A stretch of 64,000 nucleotides of DNA from Bacteroidales bacterium. GTDB lineage: Bacteria; Bacteroidota; Bacteroidia; Bacteroidales; 4484-276. Positions 1-7,447 of this stretch are shown here, piece by piece. The position numbers and the translations under genes are program-made. The notes beneath the pieces were generated by a model. The model was not told where the DNA came from. It saw only the letters and a program-made list of their open reading frames with translations, and did not search any database. The stretch covers positions 1 through 64,000 of the forward strand of contig DASRND010000024.1 of assembly GCA_035647615.1 (NCBI GenBank), given 5' to 3'. Each line of letters starts with the position of its first letter. Within the stretch, counting starts at the first letter, position 1.

Positions 1-159
1 CCCCCCCCCCTAATAAATTACGTTAAATAATTTGAATAACAAGCCAAATTTACAGTACATTTGGGTCTTCCGTGACTAATCATAATCTTTCCGGGTACGG
101 AAAGAGCAGGTACAAATTGATTCCAATTCATATTATTCACAAATCAAAACTATCGCCTT

Positions 160-297
160 ATGAAAAAGCAAATCTTTCTTCAAAGTTCTAAAGCGGTTCT
201 GACGCTTTATCGTTCTCATTTCCGAAAAGCCACCTTGCTGTTTTATAGTTTGTTTTTCCTGCTGCTGTGCCAGGCGCAGGGGCAGGAATATGCTTCT
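160..297 (+). repeat. Leader-coding direct repeat, copy 1 (copy 2 at 1293-1430)
   Basis: By hand alignment, the first 138 bases of the two tandem genes differ at about 11 positions. Similarity drops sharply right after the shared EYAS codons. The repeat covers exactly the export-signal coding part plus a few residues. Confidence 0.85.
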
Positions 298-1221
298 GAT
301 ACGCAAACGTGGCCTGTGCAAGGCGCAACCTGGACATACTGTGTAACAGGATGGGATGGCATGCCTGCCGGAGAAGAAATTTTCGGAGTGACTGGTGACA
401 CACTCATCTCAGGCAACCTCTACAGTATTATTAGCTCCAATGACAAAGGCTCCAAAGCATCAGATGAGTGGGGAAACCGAGCTTTGTTTACACGATCTGA
501 AAATGATACTGTTTATCGGTACGTGAACAATCAGGAATATCTTTTTTTCACTTTTAATTTGAGCCTTGGTGATGTATTTACAACTTTCAGAACAGCAGGG
601 TGGAATAATCATTGGGAGGATTCAGCTTGCTCTTCCATTCTACCTCTCAAAGTTATCGATGAAAGCATAATTGAAATTGAAGGAGAGTATCTCAAAAAAT
701 TCATCCTACGCGATACATTGTTTGAGCACTTGTATGTACCCGGCTATCCCGAATACATCGAATATACACTGATTGAACGTATTGGCATTATTAACAACTA
801 TCCTTTAATTAATACTATGGAGCCCTCACCAGATGGATCAGGAAACGGCTGCGGCTTGCCAACAGATTGGATACATGTAAATGTTGGACACTACTCCGAT
901 AACAACTTTGATCATTTGTTTGAAAAATGTGAAGGCGTCGGGATAAATGGAAACCTGAGTAAAGCACACGGACTTTCGATATTCGTTAAACCCAATCCTG
1001 CTAAAGAATGGGCAGCATTTGACTATACACTTCCGGTCGATGCAACGGAAGCAACCATCGTGATTTCGAATTCGATGGGCAGTATTGTTGAAATACTCCA
1101 AGTAAACGGGCAGCAAGGCCAGAAACTTTGGGATACTCGAAAGGTTAAGCCCGGTGTTTATTATTATACTCTCAACGTGAAAGGTTTTAGTCAATCTGGT
1201 AAAATTGCTATTAGTAAATAG
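160..1221 (+). CDS. Secreted T9SS-sorted protein of unknown function (leader paralog A)
   Basis: A 353-residue exported protein. An unusually long basic N-region (residues 1-25) precedes a hydrophobic core rich in Leu and Phe (about 27-37) and a cleavage-like AQGQ. The body begins with a 'W-P-x-x-G-A-x-W' segment seen in many Bacteroidota secreted proteins and has no catalytic motif I recognise. The last ~80 residues carry PNPAK, a G-x-Y-Y-x-L strand and a final basic IAISK, the pattern of a type A T9SS C-terminal sorting domain, so surface attachment or secretion is expected. The ATG at 160 is the first in frame and matches the start of the downstream paralog. The first 46 codons are about 92% identical to those of the next gene, while the bodies differ. 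The function of the body is unknown. Confidence 0.85.
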   Translation: MKKQIFLQSSKAVLTLYRSHFRKATLLFYSLFFLLLCQAQGQEYASDTQTWPVQGATWTYCVTGWDGMPAGEEIFGVTGDTLISGNLYSIISSNDKGSKASDEWGNRALFTRSENDTVYRYVNNQEYLFFTFNLSLGDVFTTFRTAGWNNHWEDSACSSILPLKVIDESIIEIEGEYLKKFILRDTLFEHLYVPGYPEYIEYTLIERIGIINNYPLINTMEPSPDGSGNGCGLPTDWIHVNVGHYSDNNFDHLFEKCEGVGINGNLSKAHGLSIFVKPNPAKEWAAFDYTLPVDATEATIVISNSMGSIVEILQVNGQQGQKLWDTRKVKPGVYYYTLNVKGFSQSGKIAISK

Positions 1222-1237
1222 ATATAAAGTTTATCAT

Positions 1238-1270
1238 GCTCTTCCTACCCTATTGCGTAGGAAGAGCGTT
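1238..1270 (+). terminator. Hairpin between the two paralogs
   Basis: A perfect 11-bp stem (GCTCTTCCTAC with GTAGGAAGAGC) around an 8-base loop, followed by a weak T-rich stretch. It lies 16 bases after the stop of the first paralog. It may be an intrinsic terminator or an mRNA-stabilising hairpin. An upstream in-frame start at 1236 would fall inside it, which argues for starting the second gene at 1293. Confidence 0.6.
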
Positions 1271-1292
1271 TAATAACTTTTTGGAGGCAGAT

Positions 1293-2291
1293 ATGAAAAA
1301 GCATTACTTTCTTCAAAGTTCTAAAGCGGTTCTGACGCTTTATCGTTCTAACTTTCGAAGAGCCACATTGCTGTTCTATAGTTTGTTTTTCCTGCTGCTG
1401 TGCCACGCGCAGGGACAGGAATATGCTTCTTCCAAAACTACCGAAAACGAGTTTGCCCCAATCGGCGCCTTGTGGCACTACACCCAGTGGGGTTTTGGTG
1501 ATACATTTACAACTTATAAAACCATTGAATGCATTTCGGAGGTGAACGTTGGCGGAAAGTTGTGTAAGCGTCTGCTTCAGGTCGATCGGTACTATGCCGA
1601 TACTGCTTCAATGGGTTCTCACTACATGTATTCTGAGGAAGGCCGTGTCTATTTCTATGCTGATGACGCGTTTCATCTTTTGTACGATTTCTCTGCAATC
1701 GCCGGGGATACACTCGTGCTTGATTATTATAAGACATACACCGGAGATCCTTTGCTGATGATCATCGACTCAACAGGAACTATTGAGATAAGTGGCGAGT
1801 CACGCAAAATCCAATATGTAACCTCGGGCGACGGGATGATGATTGAGTTTGCCGACAAAGTTATCGAGGGTATTGGGGGAACTTATTTTATGTTTCCTAA
1901 CTACGACGGTTCGAACAATGGTCCGCTCAGGTGCTATCAGGATCAGGAGACGGATGTTTGGTTGAGTCCTTATTATGGTGGGCATTGGAATCATGTGGAT
2001 TGCGATCAAATTATTACTGGTGTTGACGAACATCATTCAGCTTCTGTATTTACCATTCATCCCAATCCCGTCTCCGAATCTTTCGTACTGACTATATCTC
2101 CAGAAACAAATTTTAAGTCAGCAGTTCTCTACAATTTTCAAGGCATTCAAAAAGAAAAACGCTTACTGCAAACTGGCGTAAACGAATATCAGTTTGACGT
2201 GCGTCATTTTCCGGCGGGAGTTTACCTGATGGTGTTGACAGACAATAAGCAACAGGTAAAATATCAAAAGGTCATTATTACGAAAAATTAG
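1293..2291 (+). CDS. Secreted T9SS-sorted protein of unknown function (leader paralog B)
   Basis: A 332-residue exported protein, paralogous to the gene before it. The ATG at 1293 is preceded by GGAGG at 1283-1287, one of the few strong ribosome binding sites in the window, and matches the start of the first paralog; a longer in-frame start at 1236 is rejected. The leader is nearly the same as in paralog A. The body starts 'FAPIGALWHY' and is acidic and Tyr-rich, with no recognised enzyme motif. The C-terminus (IHPNPVSE, then a final basic strand ending VIITKN) is a T9SS type A sorting domain. The unit ends at a terminator shared with the convergent DUF1015 gene. The pair looks like a tandem duplication whose bodies diverged while the leader stayed constant. 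Confidence 0.85.
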   Translation: MKKHYFLQSSKAVLTLYRSNFRRATLLFYSLFFLLLCHAQGQEYASSKTTENEFAPIGALWHYTQWGFGDTFTTYKTIECISEVNVGGKLCKRLLQVDRYYADTASMGSHYMYSEEGRVYFYADDAFHLLYDFSAIAGDTLVLDYYKTYTGDPLLMIIDSTGTIEISGESRKIQYVTSGDGMMIEFADKVIEGIGGTYFMFPNYDGSNNGPLRCYQDQETDVWLSPYYGGHWNHVDCDQIITGVDEHHSASVFTIHPNPVSESFVLTISPETNFKSAVLYNFQGIQKEKRLLQTGVNEYQFDVRHFPAGVYLMVLTDNKQQVKYQKVIITKN

Positions 2292-2311
2292 ATTTTAAAA
2301 AACAATTTAAT

Positions 2312-2346
2312 AAAAAAAAGCTGCCCATCAGGACAGCCTTTTTTTT
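2312..2346. terminator. Bidirectional intrinsic terminator
   Basis: A run of A, then a GCTGCCC/GGACAGC stem with one mismatch and an ATCA loop, then a run of T. It lies between two convergent genes and can serve both strands. Confidence 0.75.
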
Positions 2347-2372
2347 ATAAATGATCAGACGAAAGTCTGTTG

Positions 2373-3620
2373 TTAGTCTTCCAGCCGGTGCACCACCAGG
2401 CCGCTGCGCAGCTTGGGTTCGAACCAGGTAGTTTTGGGTGGCATAATATTGCCGGTGTCGGCGATGGTTATCAGTTGTTTCATCGAAACGGGATAAAGTG
2501 CAAAGGCCGCTTTCATTTCGCCGGAATCGACGCGTTTTTGTATCTCGCCCAGTCCGCGGATGCCACCAACAAAGTCGATGCGCTCTGATGTGCGCAGATC
2601 TTTGATGTTGAGCGGGTCGAGCACCAGGTGCGACAGGATGGTTACGTCGAGCACCCCGATGGGGTCATTGTCGTCGTAAGTTCCCGGCCGTGCCGTGAGC
2701 GAATACCATTTGCCCCCTAGATACATGCTGAAGTTGTGCAGGCGGTTGGGTTTATAAATTTCTGTTCCCATCTCGGATACCTCAAAATTCTTTTTGAGCA
2801 TTTCCAGAAATTCCTTATCGCTCATGCCGTTAAGGTCAGTCACCACGCGGTTGTAGTCGATGATGGTGAGCTGGTTGTCGGGGAAGTGCACTGCCAGGAA
2901 ATAGTTGTATTCTTCTTTGCCGGTATGGTTGGGATTGTTCTGTTTTTTCTCGTTGCCCACCAAAGCGGCGGCGGCGGTACGGTGGTGACCGTCGGCAACG
3001 TAGGTAGCCGGAATAGCCGCAAAAAGGCTGATAAGTTCGTCGATAACTTTTTTATCATCGACAACCCAAAAATGGTGTCCAAAACCGTCGTTGGAAGTAA
3101 AATCGTATTCGGCATCGTGTTCGCGCACCCATTTGGCTACTATCTCGTCAATCCTATCGTTGGCAGGATAAGTAAAAAACACCGGCTCCATGTTGGCATT
3201 GGTTATGCGTACATGTTTCATGCGGTCTTCTTCTTTAGCCTTTCGCGTAAGCTCATGTTTTTTTATCCGGTTGTTCATGTAGTCTTCTACGGCAGCACAT
3301 CCCACCAGGCCGTATTGCGTTTTGCCGTTCATGGTTTGTGCATAGATGTAGAGATGATCCTCCTTATCCGGAGTAAGCCATCCTTTGTTTCGGAAGGCTT
3401 CAAAATTCGAGTGTGCCTTGTTATACACTTCCTGTGCATAGAGGTCGGTATTGGCAGGCAAATCGATTTCGGGTTTGATAATGTGCAGCAGCGAGTAGTC
3501 GTTGCCGCGGGCTTCCTCTTTGGCTTCTTCCGAGTTGAGGACGTCGTAAGGCCGCGAAGCAAGCTTTGCAGCAATTTCTTTGGGCGGACGCAGACCTTTA
3601 AAAGCTTTTAGTTGTGCCAT
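2373..3620 (-). CDS. DUF1015 family protein, associated with serine biosynthesis genes
   Basis: A 415-residue cytoplasmic protein without signal peptide. The start (F-K-G-L-R-P, then R-P-Y-D-V-L), the 'ADGHHR' motif and the full length match the DUF1015 family (Pfam PF06245). This family often sits beside serC and serA in Bacteroidota and some other phyla, so a role in or near serine metabolism is likely; the reaction is not established from anything visible here. The conserved His pair in ADGHHR is the best candidate for an active site. It lies downstream of serC-serA on the same strand but is separated from them by a hairpin, a four-helix-bundle gene and a REP-like element, so it probably has its own promoter here. 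Confidence 0.9.
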   Translation of the reverse strand: MAQLKAFKGLRPPKEIAAKLASRPYDVLNSEEAKEEARGNDYSLLHIIKPEIDLPANTDLYAQEVYNKAHSNFEAFRNKGWLTPDKEDHLYIYAQTMNGKTQYGLVGCAAVEDYMNNRIKKHELTRKAKEEDRMKHVRITNANMEPVFFTYPANDRIDEIVAKWVREHDAEYDFTSNDGFGHHFWVVDDKKVIDELISLFAAIPATYVADGHHRTAAAALVGNEKKQNNPNHTGKEEYNYFLAVHFPDNQLTIIDYNRVVTDLNGMSDKEFLEMLKKNFEVSEMGTEIYKPNRLHNFSMYLGGKWYSLTARPGTYDDNDPIGVLDVTILSHLVLDPLNIKDLRTSERIDFVGGIRGLGEIQKRVDSGEMKAAFALYPVSMKQLITIADTGNIMPPKTTWFEPKLRSGLVVHRLED

Positions 3621-3724
3621 AGTAATTTTAGATGGAGATTTTTAATTTTAATAAATAGTGATTATCTATGTGGTTTTTTTAGATTTACATTTAGTACATA
3701 GTCCATGAATTGGGATTACCCATC

Positions 3725-3814
3725 GCGCACCCCCTATCCCCTAAAGGGGGAATTGCCAACGCACAATCGGAAGTGTGCGGTAGGCTTTCCCTTTAGGGGA
3801 TTGAGGGGTAGCGC
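3725..3814. repeat. REP-like nested palindromic element
   Basis: Outer arms, one reading CCCCTATCCCCTAAAGGG and the other CCCTTTAGGGGATTGAGGGG, form an imperfect inverted repeat bounded by GCGC. Inside is a second hairpin, GCACA(8 nt)TGTGC. The architecture resembles repetitive extragenic palindromes that occur in many Bacteroidota genomes. It sits in the 286-bp gap between the DUF1015 and four-helix-bundle genes and contains no coding sequence. Confidence 0.7.
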
Positions 3815-3906
3815 AGGCGTATAGAAAATAAAAATCATTATCTGAAAAATGTGTTTTAAAAGACATCAGCTAAACAGATGCAAAATATTTAATGATTTAG
3901 TTATGA

Positions 3907-4305
3907 TTACCTTTCATCATAGTTGGCGCTGCGCTGCAGTGAGCCGATCAGGGCGCCAATCATTTTGGTAAGTTCCATGAGCTGTCCGCGCGATTCGTCG
4001 CTGGACGTTTCGGTGATGTAATTGAGTTTTAAAGCTACCGAAGTATACACCACGCAATTTCTGATGGAACTTTTGGCCAGTTTGAGGTAATAAACAAATT
4101 GTGGCTTGTTGCGTGAAGAGCCTTCAGCAATCTGCAAAGCGATGGCCTGAGCAGCGGTGGTAAACTTAACGGTTAGATTATGCATCTCATTCTCAGGAAA
4201 CAGAGTACATGCCGAATGAACCCATTCTACATACTCCAATGCCTTGTGATACACTCTCAGGTCTTCAAACCTGAAGAAGGTGAAATTCCTTTCGGGTTCT
4301 TCCAT
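3907..4305 (-). CDS. Four-helix-bundle protein (23S rRNA intervening-sequence / S23 family)
   Basis: A 132-residue helical protein. 'F-R-F-E-D-L-R-V-Y-x-K-A' near the N-terminus, 'A-x-x-I-A-E-G-S-S-R-N' near residue 80 and 'A-K-S-S-I-R-N' are signatures of the family first seen in ORFs inside 23S rRNA intervening sequences; relatives include the Avd accessory protein of diversity-generating retroelements. No reverse transcriptase or variable-repeat gene is near, so the Avd role is not supported. Function is unknown. The gene is bounded by a strong hairpin upstream (4364-4403) and a REP-like element downstream (3725-3814), and lies between two parts of a serine-metabolism neighbourhood, which suggests insertion as a unit. 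Confidence 0.85.
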   Translation of the reverse strand: MEEPERNFTFFRFEDLRVYHKALEYVEWVHSACTLFPENEMHNLTVKFTTAAQAIALQIAEGSSRNKPQFVYYLKLAKSSIRNCVVYTSVALKLNYITETSSDESRGQLMELTKMIGALIGSLQRSANYDER

Positions 4306-4363
4306 AGCTCAGGGTTTTTTAGGTTTTTTTTAAAAAAAGATTACACCAATCAGGGTTAAAAGA

Positions 4364-4403
4364 GCATCAGACCTGATGATACCGACATTGTCAGGTCTGA
4401 TGC
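4364..4403 (-). terminator. Long hairpin downstream of serA
   Basis: A perfect 13-bp stem (GCATCAGACCTGA with TCAGGTCTGATGC) and a 14-base loop, 19 bases after the serA stop. On the minus strand it is followed by TCTTTT, a weak U-run. It probably ends serC-serA transcripts; it may also be a boundary of the four-helix-bundle module. Confidence 0.6.
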
Positions 4404-4422
4404 GATGCAAAAATAGGAACAA

Positions 4423-5346
4423 TTATTTATTAACCTGAAAGGTTTTGTCTCCTTTTTCGAAAAAATTAACGATTTGTTGTGCTGCTGCAATACCTGCGTT
4501 GATGTTAGCTTCGGAAGTCTGAGCACCCATTTTCTTTGGTGTAAAGAAACATTTGGTATCAAACTTAGCTTTGAGGTCAGCGGCGCTGTCGGGAGCAATA
4601 TCGGAGAGATACATAAAGTCGGGACGTTTTTCGAGTGTCTCCATCAGACTTTGTTCGTCTATCACTTCTTTACGTGCGGTGTTGATCAGCACAGCATTTT
4701 TTGGCATTTTGGAGAGCAGTGGCCAGCCAATCGATTTTTTGGTTTTATCGTTGGCAGGGATGTGCAACGACACATACTGGCATTTGCTGTAAAGCTCCTC
4801 CACGCTGGCGAGTGCTTTTACGCCGTCTTTTTCGATGTCTTCTTTTTTAACAAAAGGATCGAAGGCATACACGTCCATTCCAAAACCTTTGGCGATGCAG
4901 GCAACATATTTACCAACGTTACCATAGGCGTGGATGCCCAGGGTTTTGCCGCGCAGCTCGGTGCCGCTTTTGCCGTTGTAGTTGTTGCGGATAGCCATTA
5001 CCATCATGCCTAATGCAAGTTCGGCTACGGCGTTGGAGTTTTGTCCGGGTGTGTTCATCGCCACGATACCTTTTTCGGTGGCGGCTGTCAGGTCGATATT
5101 ATCGAAACCAGCGCCTGCCCTCACAATAATCTTGAGCTTTGGAGCGGCTTCTATCACTTCGCGGGTTGCCTTGTCGCTGCGGATAATCATCGCGTCGGCA
5201 TCTTTGGCGGCCTGGATCAGTTGGGCTGGCTCGGTGTATTTTTCGAGCAGCTCCAGTTGGTAACCGGCTTTTTTCACAATGTTGCGGATGGCATCTACAG
5301 CCTCAGCGGCAAAGGGTTTTTCGGTTGCAACCAATACTTTTTTCAT
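4423..5346 (-). CDS. serA: D-3-phosphoglycerate dehydrogenase
   Basis: Catalyses the NAD-dependent oxidation of 3-phosphoglycerate, the first step of serine synthesis. The protein has 307 residues, starting at the ATG at 5346 (MKKVLVATEKPF), preceded by AAAGGA and 16 bases after the serC stop. A 17-codon longer start would overlap serC and is rejected. Visible features are the substrate-domain 'RAGAGFDNID', a nucleotide-binding G-x-x-x-x-G ('GIHAYGNVGK'), 'INTARKEVID', and a C-terminal 'TPKKMGAQTSEA' where most relatives have a TPH motif around the catalytic His. It is the short form without an ACT domain, so serine feedback through ACT is not expected. It follows serC as a two-gene operon. 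Confidence 0.93.
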   Translation of the reverse strand: MKKVLVATEKPFAAEAVDAIRNIVKKAGYQLELLEKYTEPAQLIQAAKDADAMIIRSDKATREVIEAAPKLKIIVRAGAGFDNIDLTAATEKGIVAMNTPGQNSNAVAELALGMMVMAIRNNYNGKSGTELRGKTLGIHAYGNVGKYVACIAKGFGMDVYAFDPFVKKEDIEKDGVKALASVEELYSKCQYVSLHIPANDKTKKSIGWPLLSKMPKNAVLINTARKEVIDEQSLMETLEKRPDFMYLSDIAPDSAADLKAKFDTKCFFTPKKMGAQTSEANINAGIAAAQQIVNFFEKGDKTFQVNK

Positions 5347-5362
5347 ATTAATTCCTTTCTTT

Positions 5363-6433
5363 TTAAGCTTTAATTTTTTCAAATTCCTGCATGGCATTCA
5401 CCAGTGCTTTTACGCTCTCTTCGGGTAGGGCGTTGTAGGTAGAGGCACGGAAACCACCTGTCGAACGGTGACCTTTCAGTCCGATAAGTCCGCGCTCTGT
5501 AGCAAATGTGAGGAAGTCTTTCTCATGTGCTTCAAAGCCTTCTTTCATTACAAAACAAATATTCATCAGCGAGCGGTCTTCTTTGGCCACGGTGCCCTTG
5601 AACATTGGGTTGCGGTCGATTTCGTCGTAAAGCAGATTGGCTTTGCGGATGTTTCTTTTTTCCATTGCGGCAACGCCACCTTGTTCTTTAAGCCATTTCA
5701 AAGTTTGTACTGCAGCGTAAACGGGAACTACCGGCGGTGTGTTAAACATCGATTCTTTGTCGATGTGGGTTTGGTAGTTGAGCATGGTGGGGATGGCGCG
5801 ACCGGATTTTCCAAGAATGTCGTTGCGGACGATAACAAAGGTAACGCCGGCGGGAGCCAGATTTTTCTGTGCACCACCATAAATCATTGCGTATTTAGAA
5901 ATATCGATGGGACGGCTGAAAATATCAGACGACATGTCGGCAACCAATGGAACGCCTACTTCGAGGTCTTTTCTGATTTCGGTTCCATAAATGGTGTTGT
6001 TGGTGGTGATGTGGAAATAGTCAACATCCTGGGGTACTTTATAATCTTTGGGGATGTAGTTGAAGGTTTTTTCCTTTGAAGAAGCTACCTCTATCACTTC
6101 ACCAAACAATTTGGCTTCTTTAATTGCCTTCGATGACCACTGGCCGGTATTGAGATAAGCGGCTTTTGTTTTCATAAGGTTGTAAGGAACCATAGCAAAC
6201 TGCAAGCTGGCGCCACCGCCCAAAAATACCACGGAATAACCTTCCGGAATGCTGAGCAATTCTTTAAACAATGCCGTGGCTTCGTCCATTACAGCAACAA
6301 ATTCTTTGCTGCGGTGCGAAATCTCCATCAACGACAAGCCGGTGCCGGCAAAATCTTTAATGGCTTTGATTGTTTCGTCGATGGTAAATTGTGGCAGAAT
6401 GGAGGGTCCTGCGTAGAAATTGTGTTTTTTCAT
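5363..6433 (-). CDS. serC: Phosphoserine aminotransferase
   Basis: A PLP enzyme converting 3-phosphohydroxypyruvate and glutamate to phosphoserine, the second step of serine synthesis. The 356-residue length is normal for the family. Diagnostic pieces are '[10 protein letters not shown]' at the start, the 'GGGASLQF' phosphate-binding loop, '[11 protein letters not shown]', and the Schiff-base lysine in '[13 protein letters not shown]' near residue 190. The C-terminus ([15 protein letters not shown]) binds the substrate phosphate. The gene leads the serC-serA operon and has a TACTTTTG -7 box at 6497-6504 on the minus strand. No serB-like phosphatase is visible nearby. Confidence 0.96.
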   Translation of the reverse strand: MKKHNFYAGPSILPQFTIDETIKAIKDFAGTGLSLMEISHRSKEFVAVMDEATALFKELLSIPEGYSVVFLGGGASLQFAMVPYNLMKTKAAYLNTGQWSSKAIKEAKLFGEVIEVASSKEKTFNYIPKDYKVPQDVDYFHITTNNTIYGTEIRKDLEVGVPLVADMSSDIFSRPIDISKYAMIYGGAQKNLAPAGVTFVIVRNDILGKSGRAIPTMLNYQTHIDKESMFNTPPVVPVYAAVQTLKWLKEQGGVAAMEKRNIRKANLLYDEIDRNPMFKGTVAKEDRSLMNICFVMKEGFEAHEKDFLTFATERGLIGLKGHRSTGGFRASTYNALPEESVKALVNAMQEFEKIKA

Positions 6434-6496
6434 AACCAGATGCGTGTTTTAAAATTTATAAATTGAATAAGTTATTGATGCGTAAAAAATACCTGA

Positions 6497-6504
6497 CAAA
6501 AGTA
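6497..6504 (-). promoter_or_regulatory. Predicted -7 box of serC
   Basis: The minus strand reads TACTTTTG, an exact match to the Bacteroidota -7 consensus TAnnTTTG, 63 bases ahead of the serC start. A CAAA (TTTG on the minus strand) lies 14 bases further up, somewhat close for a -33 element. Confidence 0.55.
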
Positions 6505-6758
6505 TAGTAAATTTTTACCAAAGGGGTGGTAGCAGTATAACAGAACCTTTCTAAAATAGCGGGTTTTGGAAAGGTCTCATGGCTTTATGTCGATATCCAT
6601 AGTTGTATTGCGTCGGGGTTAGACTTTGTAAGTGAAGGCGTGTGGCGGAATGATAATAAAGGGCGTGCAGGAAAGACCAAATTTAATTTTTAGGATATCA
6701 GTTTTGTTGATTCTCTTCAATTGCTTGATCGCGTGTCTTTCAATAAAAAAAGAATATT
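6505..6758. other. Gene-free stretch between the antitoxin-like gene and serC
   Basis: No start codon with a convincing ORF on either strand. On the minus strand a short open frame from about 6723 to about 6620 begins with a copy of the sequence that opens the region ahead of the antitoxin-like gene (see direct repeat), but it has no ATG and no recognised product. It may be a decayed partner gene. Confidence 0.4.
6706..6723. repeat. Imperfect direct repeat around the antitoxin-like gene (partner 7062-7079)
   Basis: GTTGATTCTCTTCAATTG here and GTTGATTCTTTTCAATTG at 7062-7079 match at 17 of 18 bases in the same orientation. They enclose the small antitoxin-like gene and about 356 bp in total. 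Confidence 0.6.
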
Positions 6759-6956
6759 TCATTTATTTTCAGATTCGATTTCATTGAAAGCCTGTTCAAA
6801 AGGCACCGGGTCGCTTTTCTGTTTCTTTGTTTTTCGATACTCATTAATGTCCTCCAGCTCTTCTGAATCAGCCACTAATTGCTTAAAAATCTCATAGGGA
6901 ACTTTTACGGCAATTTTGTTCCCTTGTGTGTCTATAACGAACTTTTCTTTATACAT
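6759..6956 (-). CDS. Small antitoxin-like protein, no toxin partner visible
   Basis: A 65-residue protein read from the ATG at 6956. It opens with a beta-hairpin-like 'KFVIDTQGNKIAVKVPYE', followed by an acidic helical segment (LVADSEELEDINEYRKTKKQ) and an acidic C-terminal tail. This layout, a short DNA-binding N-terminus with a disordered toxin-binding tail, resembles type II antitoxins with a 'G-x-x-V-A-V-x-I/V-P' core, but no family can be assigned with certainty. A 105-codon in-frame extension up to 7076 has an unrelated Cys-rich start and is judged spurious. The downstream side, where a RelE- or PIN-type toxin would be expected, holds no intact gene. Confidence 0.5.
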   Translation of the reverse strand: MYKEKFVIDTQGNKIAVKVPYEIFKQLVADSEELEDINEYRKTKKQKSDPVPFEQAFNEIESENK

Positions 6957-7106
6957 AAGTGCTGTTTTTAAAGTGATTACACATTTATAAAAAATCTGAT
7001 GCGTAAAATAAAACTCGCCCGAAGGATCAATATTTTGATCTTGACCAAAACAACATGCTTCGTTGATTCTTTTCAATTGAAATTATAAATCACCAACAAA
7101 AAAGCC

Positions 7107-7114
7107 TATTTTTG
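7107..7114 (+). promoter_or_regulatory. Predicted -7 box upstream of the cobalamin riboswitch
   Basis: TATTTTTG matches TAnnTTTG exactly and places the transcript start close to 7121, where the riboswitch aptamer begins. No clear -33 TTTG at the usual distance. Confidence 0.55.
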
Positions 7115-7120
7115 CCAGCG

Positions 7121-7310
7121 TTATGGTGACCAAAAATCTGCACATTGCAGAGAGGTCATAATAGGGAATCCTGTGAAAGTCAGGAACAGTACCCGCTGCT
7201 GTAAGCTCTCAAAATTTTTTTTGCCGAATCTACATGCCACTGTTGGTAAATACGAAACCAATGGGAAGGCGCCGACAAAAAGGGAGTGAGTCAGAAGACC
7301 TGCCATAGCC
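7121..7310 (+). promoter_or_regulatory. Cobalamin (adenosylcobalamin-type) riboswitch
   Basis: The leader of btuB contains the hallmark order of B12 riboswitch elements: a TATGGTGACC-like P2 side, 'GGGAATCCTGTGAAAGTC', 'CAGTACCCGCTGCTGTAA', and the B12 box AGTCAGAAGACCTGCC at 7289-7304. The spacing fits an aptamer of about 190 nucleotides. It ends about 140 bases before the btuB start; a clear intrinsic terminator was not seen in between, so control could be at translation or by a less obvious structure. Confidence 0.93.
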
Positions 7311-7447
7311 ATTACAACATTCAAAAGCTTTCGGGATAAAGGTTTAGAATAAATAGATTGTACACCACTTTATTTATTCCCATCAATTTTCCGCAAGTTT
7401 TAAGATGATGCAGCATGACGATTTGTTCGTTTAGTGATTCTTAAAAC

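Noticed and set aside
1..10. Run of ten C at the very start
   Set aside because: It lies at the window edge and could be a contig-end artefact; nothing next to it gives it a role.
160..2291. Phase-variable or shufflon-type locus
   Set aside because: The two leaders are in direct, not inverted, orientation and no recombinase is adjacent; only the shared-leader observation is kept.
2736..3611. Plus-strand 291-codon ORF opposite DUF1015
   Set aside because: It is antisense to a well-supported conserved gene and has a composition (Val/Phe/Gly/His-rich) typical of shadow frames.
3907..4305. Diversity-generating retroelement (Avd) reading of the four-helix-bundle gene
   Set aside because: No reverse transcriptase, template repeat or variable repeat is visible nearby.
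6957..7076. N-terminal extension of the antitoxin-like gene
   Set aside because: The added 40 codons are unlike the rest, Cys-rich and cover part of the direct repeat; the ATG at 6956 gives a compact protein.
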